Below, in pieces: positions 46,101 through 53,402 of a DNA stretch of 64,000 bases. Positions within the stretch are counted from its first letter, which is position 1. The number at the start of each line of letters is the position of its first letter. Origin of the DNA: PGZG01 sp046292765. Its GTDB lineage: Bacteria; Pseudomonadota; Gammaproteobacteria; Pseudomonadales; Alcanivoracaceae. Under the pieces are notes generated by a model, which saw only the letters and a program-made list of their open reading frames with translations, ran no database searches and was not told where the DNA came from. The stretch is taken from positions 124,001 through 188,000 of the forward strand of contig JBKBQA010000002.1 in NCBI GenBank assembly GCA_046292765.1. Direction: 5' to 3'. The position numbers were made by a program, and so were the translations under genes.

Positions 46101-46277
46101 CGCAGCCCGATGGGCCCGCACCACGCCGGCAAGCGAACATTCATCAGCGATCGCCAGCGCACGATAGCCAAGCCGGGCCGCCTGTTGCACCAGCTCCTCT
46201 GGCTGGCTGGCGCCGGTCAGAAAACTGAACGCCGAGCGGCAGTGCAGTTCGGCAAAATCGGGTTTGTCAGAGGCCAT
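43134..46277 (-). CDS. dnaE2: Error-prone DNA polymerase DnaE2
   Basis: C-family polymerase used in damage-induced mutagenesis. N-terminal PHP domain (AELHCRSAFSFLTGAS; IADECSLAGV), polymerase palm with catalytic Asp residues in APDIDVDFEHERREEVMQYI, then finger/thumb regions and a C-terminal OB-fold (VAGLITNRQRPGTASGVMFVTLEDE). About 1047 residues. The ATG at 46277 is two bases after the imuB stop. It ends one base away from convergent rhlE. Confidence 0.95.
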   Translation of the reverse strand: MASDKPDFAELHCRSAFSFLTGASQPEELVQQAARLGYRALAIADECSLAGVVRAHRAARQLPLKLIIGSQFRVEDDNHASPLQLVLLAPNRQGYSELCQLISRARRRAEKGHYLLYWQDITRLIRHCLCLWIPGDISAEAQQQGARLKAHFDDRLWIGCELLQDQHDGARYQHLWQLADHLDLPMVASNDVHMHDAARQPLQDVLTALRHRCTVQTLGRRRFSNDQRHLRSRAVLAGIYPRALLEETVRIAERCQFSLQELRYQYPQEAIPVGQTAAQWLRQLVLQGAAQRWPAGIPDAVSLLLDKELTLIAELRYEAYFLTVHDIVMFARNQNILCQGRGSAANSAVCYCLFITEVDPSRSQLLFERFISRERDEAPDIDVDFEHERREEVMQYIYRKYGRDRAALAATVISYRTRSAVRDVGRALGIDPSVLDALSRNLAWWDTPAELPQRFREAGLHDTTLTRHYLSLVDQLRGFPRHLSQHVGGFVITHEPLHTLVPIENAAMADRTLIQWDKDDLESVGLMKVDVLALGMLTAIRKMLDLINSPPPGQQQAGRDQGSILLRLQDIPAEDPATYAMLQRGDSVGVFQVESRAQINMLPRLRPETFYDLVIEVAIVRPGPIQGDMVHPYLRRRNGEEAIDYPDQRIRNVLQRTLGVPIFQEQVIQLVMVAAGFSGGEADQLRRAMASWGKSGKLMEFEQKVIDGMTENGYSIDYARRIFEQMKGFGGYGFPESHAASFALLVYVSAWLKCHHPAAFYCGLLNSLPMGFYSASQLIQDANRHGVEIRPADVDHSHWDYSLEPDSPERQPALRIGLRQISGFQANAAERIVSARQRQPFSNIQDLCSRATLNRGERECLVAANAVRRLTGHRHQGYWDILGVEESRPLFGQEQHDVRDGVCLDAPSEFDTMLADYRALSLTTGRHPLALLRHKAPFDRAMNAAGLQQARHGQLARVAGLITNRQRPGTASGVMFVTLEDETGNTNVVVWNETQKTYRQALLGCSLVLITGTVERSPEGIIHLVAGRIEDQQAALHQLVVQSRDFH

Positions 46278-46279
46278 GA

Positions 46280-47749
46280 TCAGAAAAATCCGTGCAGGAA
46301 CCATTGGCCCTGTTCATCCGGTGAACAGAACAGCCAGCAGTAAATGCCGAGCGGGTGGCGGCCAATGTGGTAATGACGGGGCTGACCCTGTTGCCACCAG
46401 GGTTCGCTCAGACGGCGGTGGGCGGGGAGTAACTCCATTGCGGCACCACGCCAGTGCGGTGCGCCATGACGGCAGTGCAGTGGTAGTGGTTTGTCGAGCA
46501 GCCACAGAGGGGTGTCAACGAAGGGTGGTGGCGTGACAAAGCTGTCCCGCTGATGTGGTGCCAGCGGATTCTCGCCGGTTTCGTTCTGCTCAGGCAGATG
46601 GTTGTCGGAGGCAGCGGGCCGATACAGGAACAGGCCCGGCAAATTAGCCAGTTTCTCCAGTAGTGTGGTGGCGGCCGGTCGCTCCAGCGAAGCGAACAGG
46701 TGTTCTGCCCCCGCTTCCATGGGCAGTGCTCGACCAGCGTCCAGCTCCAGCTTTAGCACCGGCGCCGCCAGCCGGTGTCGGTCAAGATGACGCTGCGACA
46801 AATCCATCCAGCCGTGGGCGTGATGGTCACGGTGGGCGCGCCGTATCAGCAGCGTTTCCGGTTCGCCATGAAGTGGAAAGAAACGCCAGCGGATGACCCG
46901 CACCTGCAGTTGATGACGGCTTAGCCAGTCGCTCATGTTGTTCAGCAGCATTCGCATCGGCAGCTGCAGGTGTGCGGTATGGCTCACCGGCTCATCGAAA
47001 GACAGTGACTCGCTAAAGCGCTGCAACAATGGAATCGGTGTGCGCAGATCCGGATGGTCGCCCCGCAGTTGCTGCAGCCAGCGCATAAAGGTGGCGCCAA
47101 AGCGACGTTGCAGGGCTGCCTGTGGCAGCGAGAACAGATCACCCAGACGGCGCAGGCCGGTACCCTGCACGGAGGCCTTCAGTCTGGCGGGCAGCGGCAG
47201 CAGGTCGAGGGGCTGATTGCCGAGCAGGGCAAGAAACCGGGCTTGTGAGCGGGGCGCGTCGGGGCGGCCGGATTTGTCCATGATCAGGCAGGCCTGGCTG
47301 GCTGTCAGCGGCTGATGGGTCAGCAGCTGCGCGGCGAGCGGAGTATGGCCCCAGGCCAGTCGATAGCCTGTGGCCTCGGGTAGCTGTCTGGTGATGGCAT
47401 CCAGCAGTGGCTCAGGACCATGAAACAGTCGTAACGATGGCCCCAGCTCAAGCAGCAGGCAGTCGTCCTGCAGGCAGATCATCGGTGTGAACCGTGACAA
47501 CGGTCGTGCCTGACGGATCAGCCAGTGTTGCTCCTGTTCCGGCTGACGATCACGCAGCTGCAGGGTATCGCAGAGAGCCAATGCGGTGGCTGGGCGCATG
47601 CCAAGACGGATGCCAGCCTCTGTGGCGCGGCGATCCGCCGCCACCAGCCGGTGATCTTCCCGCACCACCACCGCCACGCCATCGGTCGTCGGGGGATGCA
47701 GGGCATCGATCATCAGCTGTGGAAAGTGCACGGCCAGCCACAGCGTCAT
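46280..47749 (-). CDS. imuB: Y-family DNA polymerase-like protein ImuB
   Basis: 489 residues. Begins MTLWLAVHFPQLMIDAL and carries the Y-family fold, but the metal-binding acidic residues of true Y polymerases are not evident, as known for ImuB, which acts as an adaptor linking DnaE2 to the beta clamp. A possible clamp-binding motif was not pinned down. It lies between imuA and dnaE2. Confidence 0.9.
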   Translation of the reverse strand: MTLWLAVHFPQLMIDALHPPTTDGVAVVVREDHRLVAADRRATEAGIRLGMRPATALALCDTLQLRDRQPEQEQHWLIRQARPLSRFTPMICLQDDCLLLELGPSLRLFHGPEPLLDAITRQLPEATGYRLAWGHTPLAAQLLTHQPLTASQACLIMDKSGRPDAPRSQARFLALLGNQPLDLLPLPARLKASVQGTGLRRLGDLFSLPQAALQRRFGATFMRWLQQLRGDHPDLRTPIPLLQRFSESLSFDEPVSHTAHLQLPMRMLLNNMSDWLSRHQLQVRVIRWRFFPLHGEPETLLIRRAHRDHHAHGWMDLSQRHLDRHRLAAPVLKLELDAGRALPMEAGAEHLFASLERPAATTLLEKLANLPGLFLYRPAASDNHLPEQNETGENPLAPHQRDSFVTPPPFVDTPLWLLDKPLPLHCRHGAPHWRGAAMELLPAHRRLSEPWWQQGQPRHYHIGRHPLGIYCWLFCSPDEQGQWFLHGFF

Positions 47750-47779
47750 GGCACGGATACCTGATGGCCATGGAAAGGA

Positions 47780-48586
47780 TCAGAACGGCAGGTTCTGCAC
47801 GCCGGGAGTGGACATGGCCGGGCGTCGCCAGGCAAAGCGGCTGTCCGGATCCAGATGGCGCTGGTTGTTTGGCTGCCGCTCACGCAGTCGTGGCGGTACC
47901 GGCATATCGCAACTGGCTGCCAGCGGCTGACTGAGACGGTCGGGCATCAGTGCCAGACTGAGTCGCTGACCACCCCAGCCGCCCGGCTGCTTGATGATAT
48001 CGAGTCCGAGATGGGCTGGCGGCTGTACCCGCAAACGCAGGCGCAAAACAGCAGGGGAGGGGCGGTCTGCATGAGCCACAGAGCGAATCGCCACCAGCAG
48101 GCAATTGCCTTCCCGCGCGGCCATGTGCAGACGACGCAGACTGATCTGGTCGTCCATCTGGTCCGGCAGCCAGACCACCAGGGTGCTGACAGCGCCGCTG
48201 GACAGGGCTTCATGGCAGGCCTGCAGCAGGGTGTCCTGCCGCTCACTGCGCATGACCAGCAGCCGATGGCTCTTGATGCCAGCCTGTTGCAGGGTGTCGG
48301 CCCGGGGTCTGGCGGGGGGATTGGCCAGTACCAGCAGACCGTCGTCACTGCCCGCCATTACCGGCAACAACAGGCGCAGGGCCTGCGGACAGGGGCCGGC
48401 ACAAAGCAATTCCACCAGACCGGCGGCGGGCCAGCCACCTTGATGGAGGGCCTCATTCAGGGTGGCAAAGCCGCTGTCGAGAACCTCGCTCTGGCGACGG
48501 GATGGGCGCCCACGCCAGATGCCGGGACGGTCCAGCAGGGCATTCAGGGTTGGAGCCTGATCGGCAACAGCGGTAATTGGAAGCAT
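47780..48586 (-). CDS. imuA: Translesion synthesis-associated protein ImuA
   Basis: 268-residue RecA-like/SulA-related protein, first gene of the mutasome operon. It has the ImuA signature near residue 15-60 (IWRGR, then LDSGFATLNEALHQGGWPAAGLVELL) and LVVWLPDQMDDQISLRRLHMAAREG further on. The Walker A is degenerate (CAGPCPQALR). Preceded by a LexA-controlled promoter. Confidence 0.9.
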   Translation of the reverse strand: MLPITAVADQAPTLNALLDRPGIWRGRPSRRQSEVLDSGFATLNEALHQGGWPAAGLVELLCAGPCPQALRLLLPVMAGSDDGLLVLANPPARPRADTLQQAGIKSHRLLVMRSERQDTLLQACHEALSSGAVSTLVVWLPDQMDDQISLRRLHMAAREGNCLLVAIRSVAHADRPSPAVLRLRLRVQPPAHLGLDIIKQPGGWGGQRLSLALMPDRLSQPLAASCDMPVPPRLRERQPNNQRHLDPDSRFAWRRPAMSTPGVQNLPF

Positions 48587-48618
48587 GTCGGCACCTGTAC
48601 GTAAGGTCAGTAGTGCCT

Positions 48619-48648
48619 AGATTACTGTTCAAACGGACAGTAATGCAA
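48619..48648 (-). promoter_or_regulatory. LexA box within the imuA-imuB-dnaE2 promoter
   Basis: CTGT-N8-ACAG at 48625-48640, extended to TACTGT/ACAGTA, fits the gammaproteobacterial SOS box. On the minus strand it fills the 18-bp spacer between TTGCAT (-35, 48643-48648) and TAATCT (-10, 48619-48624), so LexA would block polymerase directly. It is about 39 bases from the imuA ATG. Confidence 0.8.
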
Positions 48649-48668
48649 GTGCCGTGATCATGCTGTCT

Positions 48669-49841
48669 TTAGCCGCCGCGTTTGTGTTCGTCCAGCAGGG
48701 TGGCCCGGCCATACTGGCTCTCCGCCGCCAGTTCCCGGTAGCGGGCCATCAGTACCGCGCTGAGCTGGCTCAGCTCCTGCTGTATCCGCTCCCGGCGCGT
48801 CTGATTGTCCTGATCCAGCCGGGCAATCTGCTCCGCCAGCTCGCGATGGCGTCGACCGGCCTCATCCGGCAGTTGCTGCTGTTGTACCAGCAAGGTCTGG
48901 CGCTGGTTGCGGGCGGCCTCCAGTTGCTTTTGCAGTTCCGCGACCTCTTCGTCGTTGTCCTGCGGACTTGGCTGCAGCTGTTCAAGGCGCCGGCTGAGCA
49001 TGCCTTCTTCCCGCTCCAGCATGACCAGAAATGGGCGAATACGGGCCTGTTGGGCAGAGTTGTCAAATGCCAGATCGGACAGCTGACGTTGCTGTCGTTC
49101 CAGACAGCGGCGTTCGGCGGCGGCGCGGGCCAGCGCCCCCAGCTCCATGATCAGGGTGCTGTCGGTGTCCTGGATCATCTGCTTGAGCATCTGGCTCTGG
49201 GCGGCCCGGCTCTCGTCCAGTCGGGTGCGTAGCAGGCGCTCAATGAGGATATTCGCTTCTGCTCGCATGGCGCCAACCTGCTCGGCATTATCCAGAATCT
49301 GGCTCTGGACCATGTTGTAGAGCGCGAAGGCCTGATGAGGGTTGCCCTGCAGACGCAGCTCGGTGGCCTGTTCCAGCATGCTCGCCAGCGCCTCAGGGTC
49401 GGCACCATAGCGCTGTCCGGTGCGCAGCAGCCACTGGCTGGCGCGGACAGGATCGCCTTCCAGACGGAATGATTCAGCCAGCAGCAGCGAGGCCTGCACT
49501 GCAATCGGGCTGTCGAGTTCAATGGTGCTGAGCAGTTGGCGCGCTTCAGCAAAGCGGGATGCACTGAGGTACTCTGCGGCCAGTGTCAGTCTGGCCCGAT
49601 TAAGTGCCACCCGGTCGACGGACAGCCGGCTGTCGGGGGGATTGGCCAGAAACCGTTCGAGCTGCTCACGCCGGCCAGTCGTATCCGCTCTGGTTAGCAT
49701 CTGCAGGATTTCCCGGCTGTGCGGGTGGCTGCTGTGCTGCTGCGCAGGTCGGCATGAATCAGCATCCGCTGCTTGCACCGGCTGGTAATACATCAGGCCG
49801 CCGGCCAGAAGCAGGGCAGAAAACACCACTGATCGACCCAT
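48669..49841 (-). CDS. Secreted TPR-like / coiled-coil protein, function unknown
   Basis: 390 residues. Signal peptide to about residue 25 (cut after PVQA). Residues 60-200 look like helical TPR/Sel1-type repeats (FAEARQLLSTIELD, RASQWLLRTGQRYG, HQAFALYNMVQSQI). Residues 290-375 form a Gln/Glu/Arg-rich coiled coil. The ATG at 49841 follows AAGGAG by eight bases. I do not recognise a family. It is divergent from the redox locus that starts at 50121 and could belong with it, but that is only proximity. Confidence 0.75.
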   Translation of the reverse strand: MGRSVVFSALLLAGGLMYYQPVQAADADSCRPAQQHSSHPHSREILQMLTRADTTGRREQLERFLANPPDSRLSVDRVALNRARLTLAAEYLSASRFAEARQLLSTIELDSPIAVQASLLLAESFRLEGDPVRASQWLLRTGQRYGADPEALASMLEQATELRLQGNPHQAFALYNMVQSQILDNAEQVGAMRAEANILIERLLRTRLDESRAAQSQMLKQMIQDTDSTLIMELGALARAAAERRCLERQQRQLSDLAFDNSAQQARIRPFLVMLEREEGMLSRRLEQLQPSPQDNDEEVAELQKQLEAARNQRQTLLVQQQQLPDEAGRRHRELAEQIARLDQDNQTRRERIQQELSQLSAVLMARYRELAAESQYGRATLLDEHKRGG

Positions 49842-50020
49842 CACACACTCTCCTTGTGAATAGCATTGTTGTTATTGGTCAGTCCTTCTACTTCCTTGTA
49901 CTCTTGAATGGTGCGTGTTGCATCACAGCCAGATCAAATTGAGGGACTCGGCGTATCAATGAGTTAGGAAATTCATCTGACTCAGACGCGGATTTGCTGA
50001 AGCAAACAGGAAAAATGTCT

Positions 50021-50035
50021 TTTTTCCCGGAAAAA
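50021..50035. promoter_or_regulatory. AT-flanked palindrome in the divergent region before the redox locus
   Basis: TTTTTCCCGGAAAAA is a 7-1-7 palindrome in an AT-richer stretch between the coiled-coil protein gene and the fusion oxidoreductase. It could be an operator for the locus. A possible -10 (TATAAC) lies at about 50052-50057, without a good -35. Confidence 0.3.
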
Positions 50036-50120
50036 CTGCGTGAGTAGCGTCATATAACCGAATTATGATGGCTTCGCCGCACGGGGGGTTCACCAATTGC
50101 ACGGAAGGGGTTTGACGGGG

Positions 50121-52505
50121 GTGACGGATAATCGTTTTGAGGTTGTGATAGTCGGTTCCGGTCCCGCCGGTCTGAGTGCCGCCGGACATGCCGCTGAGCT
50201 GGGCCTGTCGCATTTGCTGCTGGAAAGCACGCCCCATCTTGCCAATACCATTCAGCGTTACCAGAAAGGCAAGCACGTCATGGCGGAGCCTGGCTTTCTG
50301 CCCTTGCGTAGTGCGGTGCCTTTTGATGCTGGCAGTCGTGAGGAAATTCTTTCGGTCTGGGTAAAAACCGCGCGGCAGCTTGGTGTTCGTGTTGCTATCA
50401 ACGCCGATGTGGTAGCAATCCGGGGACAGCGCGGTGACTTCACACTGCAGACTCGCAGCGGCAAAGAGGTGCGTGCCGCACATGTGGTACTGGCCATTGG
50501 TCTGCAGGGCAACCCTCGCAAGCTCGGCGTGCCCGGCGAAGACAATCCTTTTGTCCAGTATCAGCTGGACGATCCTGATGAATACCAGAATGAAGCCATC
50601 ATGGTAGTCGGCGCCGGCGACTCCGCCATCGAGAACGCGCTGGCGTTGGCGCGTCAGAATCGGGTCATGCTGATTAACCGCCGGGATGAATTTGCCCGCG
50701 CCAAGGAAGGCAACCTGTCGCTGCTCAACGATGCCATGGAGCGCGGCCGCATCAAGGTCTATTTCAACAGCAGTCTGGGGCGTATTGAGCTATTGCCGGC
50801 GGGCGACAGTCGCATGCGGGTAAACCTGAACACCGCCGAAGGCGAGGTGCAGGTGCCGGTGGATCGCATCATTGCCCGGCTGGGTGCAGTGCCGCCGCGA
50901 GACTTTGTCGAATCCTGCGGTATCCGCTTTCCGAGCAAGGCTGCCAATGCCGTGCCGGAGCTGAGCCGCCAGTATGAATCCAATGTGCCGGGCCTCTACG
51001 TGATTGGTGCACTGGCCGGCTATCCGCTGATTAAACAGGCCATGAATCAGGGTTACGAGGTCATCGAGCATATTCTCGGCCGACCGATTACCCCAGTGGA
51101 TCATGATTTGCTGGCCGACAAGTTTGCTGCCTTGCCGTTTGCCCTGGATGTAGATGCCACACTGGAAAAGATACAGGGTACGGTGCTCTGCTTCGGGCCA
51201 GTGAACAAGTTGCGTTTCCGCGAAGTGATGCTGGAAAGCGAGGTGCATACGCCGCGCGAAGGTGCGGTCATCTTCTCTCGCAATGATTACACCAATTCCT
51301 TCTACTCGGTGGTTGAGGGGTCGGTGGAAATCGTCATCGACGAGAAAACTGGCAAGCGCGTCAGTGTCGGTGAGGGCCATTTCTTCGGTGAAATGGGTTT
51401 GATTTCCGGTCGGCGGCGGAATGCGACGGTGTATGCCGGGCGTTACTGTGTGCTGGTAGAGACACCCCGTCGAACCATGCTGCGCTTGATGTCGTCGGTG
51501 GATGAGGTGCGTCGCCGCATTGACCAGGTATTTATCTTGCGCGCGATCCACTCCCAGTTTTCTCCCAACTCGACACTGGAAGATCTGGCGGATCTGGTTG
51601 GCTCTGCGGAGCTACGCCAGTATGGCCCCGGTGAAGTGCTGTTTGCCGAAGGCGAAAGTGGTGATGAGCTGCATCTGGTGCGGCGCGGCTCGCTCACCGT
51701 ATCGCGCTTCCTGCAGGGCAGGGAAGTGGTGCTGTCCTATGTGCCCGCGGGCAAATATGTCGGCGAAATGGGACTGCTCGGCAATACCCGTCGCACCGCT
51801 TCCGTGCGCGCAGTGGTGCCCACCGAAACGGTGGTGATGAAAAGTGGTCCTTTCCTCGCCCTGCTGGAAAAGGATCCGAAGCTGAAAGCACAGGTGCAGA
51901 CCCAGCTGCAGGCCCGGCTGCGCGCCAACGCGACGATGGAGTCCTCCACCGAGGGCGGTGAACTGCTGTCGTTTCTGATGCGTCAGGGGCTGGGTGAAGC
52001 CACCGATGTGCTGCTGATCGACGAGTCCCTGTGTGTTCGTTGTGACAACTGTGAAACCGCCTGTGCCTCTACCCATGGCGGTACCTCGCGACTGAATCGG
52101 GAAGCGGGGCCGAGCTATGCCTCGATTCATGTTCCCACCTCCTGTCGTCATTGCGAGCATCCTCATTGCATGAAGGATTGTCCGCCGGATGCGATCAGCC
52201 GCAATGCCAGTGGTGAGGTGGTGATTGCCGATAACTGTATCGGTTGCGGTAACTGCGAAAGCAATTGCCCTTACGGTGTGATCCAGATGGCTACGGTAGG
52301 GGGTTCTCAACCCGGGCTCTGGCGTCGCGTGCTGTTTGGGGCAGAGCACAAGCCGGCCAAAAACAAGGATGCGGCAAAGCGTGCGGTAAAGTGTGATATG
52401 TGTACCAACCTGAAAGGTGGGCCGGCTTGTGTGCGCGCTTGTCCCACTGGTGCGGCGGTGCGAATCAGTCCCGAACAGTTTATTGAACTGGTAAGAGAGG
52501 ACTGA
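50121..52505 (+). CDS. FAD/NAD(P) oxidoreductase fused to two cyclic-nucleotide-binding domains and a four-cluster ferredoxin
   Basis: 794 residues, no signal peptide, so cytoplasmic. Residues 1-330: pyridine nucleotide-disulfide-reductase-like fold with FAD motif GSGPAG (12-17) and a second dinucleotide motif VVGAGDS (162-168); no CxxC redox pair, so not a thioredoxin reductase. About 365-455 and 490-590: two cNMP-binding domains, each keeping the phosphate-cassette pattern (GEMGLISGRRRNATV; GEMGLLGNTRRTASV). About 638-785: NrfC/DmsB-like ferredoxin with 16 Cys in four groups (CVRCDNCETAC, CRHCEHPHCMKDC, CIGCGNCESNC, CDMC...CVRAC), enough for four [4Fe-4S]. Start is GTG 50121, ten bases after GGAAGGGG; TTG 50097 is also open. 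I infer that NAD(P)H electrons pass to the next protein. Confidence 0.88.
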   Translation: MTDNRFEVVIVGSGPAGLSAAGHAAELGLSHLLLESTPHLANTIQRYQKGKHVMAEPGFLPLRSAVPFDAGSREEILSVWVKTARQLGVRVAINADVVAIRGQRGDFTLQTRSGKEVRAAHVVLAIGLQGNPRKLGVPGEDNPFVQYQLDDPDEYQNEAIMVVGAGDSAIENALALARQNRVMLINRRDEFARAKEGNLSLLNDAMERGRIKVYFNSSLGRIELLPAGDSRMRVNLNTAEGEVQVPVDRIIARLGAVPPRDFVESCGIRFPSKAANAVPELSRQYESNVPGLYVIGALAGYPLIKQAMNQGYEVIEHILGRPITPVDHDLLADKFAALPFALDVDATLEKIQGTVLCFGPVNKLRFREVMLESEVHTPREGAVIFSRNDYTNSFYSVVEGSVEIVIDEKTGKRVSVGEGHFFGEMGLISGRRRNATVYAGRYCVLVETPRRTMLRLMSSVDEVRRRIDQVFILRAIHSQFSPNSTLEDLADLVGSAELRQYGPGEVLFAEGESGDELHLVRRGSLTVSRFLQGREVVLSYVPAGKYVGEMGLLGNTRRTASVRAVVPTETVVMKSGPFLALLEKDPKLKAQVQTQLQARLRANATMESSTEGGELLSFLMRQGLGEATDVLLIDESLCVRCDNCETACASTHGGTSRLNREAGPSYASIHVPTSCRHCEHPHCMKDCPPDAISRNASGEVVIADNCIGCGNCESNCPYGVIQMATVGGSQPGLWRRVLFGAEHKPAKNKDAAKRAVKCDMCTNLKGGPACVRACPTGAAVRISPEQFIELVRED

Positions 52506-52507
52506 TC

Positions 52508-53398
52508 ATGCATGGTTCTTTTCTGTCCCATCGAGGCGGTTTCTGGTTCTGGTTTGCCCTGCTGCTGGTGATCGCCAGTGTGATTGCCTATTGGTGGCAT
52601 CAGCCGCTCGGTTTGCCAAATGGGGGGACCTGGCTGGGTTACACCCTCGGCACTATCGCTGCGTTGCTGATTGTCTGGCTGGCTTTGTTCGGAGTGCGCA
52701 AGCGGGCTTATTACTCCAGAGCGGGCACCGTCAAGGGCTGGCTCTCTGCCCATGTCTATCTGGGTGGCGCTCTGCTGGTGGTGGCTACCCTGCACACTGG
52801 TTTTCAGTTTGCTCTGAATATTCACACGCTGGCGTGGTTATTGATGGTGCTGGTGATTGTCAGTGGTTTCTATGGCGGCTGGGTGTACTGGCGTTACCCG
52901 GAACGCATTACCCGTAACCGCGATGGCATGACCCGCGATCTGATCTTTCGCGAGATTGCCGACATTGATCGCAAGACCAGCCTGATTGTGGAAGGGCTTG
53001 GCTCGCCGGCGGACCGCATGGCGATTTCTGCCATTCAGTTGTTCCGTGTCGGTGGCGGCGTCTGGAGCCTGCTTCGGGGTCTGGATCGCTCAGACATGAT
53101 GGTTGCTGCGCAGCGTGGCAAACAGAAGCAGTGGCGACGGGTGGCCAATCCTGTTCAGCGTCGTCTGCTTGATGAGCTGACCGGCCTGTTGTCACGTAGT
53201 GTCGATCCAACTGAGGCGGCGTTGTTTCAGGAGCTGATTGATCTGGTCTCCCGCAAGGCCAGATTGATCCGGCAGTTGCTGGCGGACATCCGCCTGCAGT
53301 CGCGCATGGAAATCTGGTTGTACTGTCATGTGCCGTTGACCATGGCGCTGCTGGCAACGCTGACGGCCCATATCGTCAGCGTGTTCTTCTACTGGTGA
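52508..53398 (+). CDS. Five-helix membrane protein with paired H-x13-H motifs (putative diheme cytochrome b)
   Basis: 296 residues. Helices at about 11-30, 41-62, 79-101, 104-127 and 270-293, with a cytoplasmic or periplasmic insert of about 140 residues between the last two. His82/His96 in helix 3 and His274/His288 in helix 5 are both 14 residues apart; this H-x13-H pattern on two helices is the heme ligand scheme of the ferric-reductase/NOX superfamily. I infer two b hemes stacked across the membrane. It starts two bases after the fusion protein stop, replacing the NrfD-type partner usual for NrfC-like ferredoxins. Confidence 0.72.
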   Translation: MHGSFLSHRGGFWFWFALLLVIASVIAYWWHQPLGLPNGGTWLGYTLGTIAALLIVWLALFGVRKRAYYSRAGTVKGWLSAHVYLGGALLVVATLHTGFQFALNIHTLAWLLMVLVIVSGFYGGWVYWRYPERITRNRDGMTRDLIFREIADIDRKTSLIVEGLGSPADRMAISAIQLFRVGGGVWSLLRGLDRSDMMVAAQRGKQKQWRRVANPVQRRLLDELTGLLSRSVDPTEAALFQELIDLVSRKARLIRQLLADIRLQSRMEIWLYCHVPLTMALLATLTAHIVSVFFYW

Positions 53399-53402
53399 CC
53401 CC

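Noticed and set aside
50121..52505. Thioredoxin reductase for the FAD domain
   Set aside because: The fold is similar but there is no CxxC redox pair between the dinucleotide motifs, and the ferredoxin fusion points to another electron acceptor.
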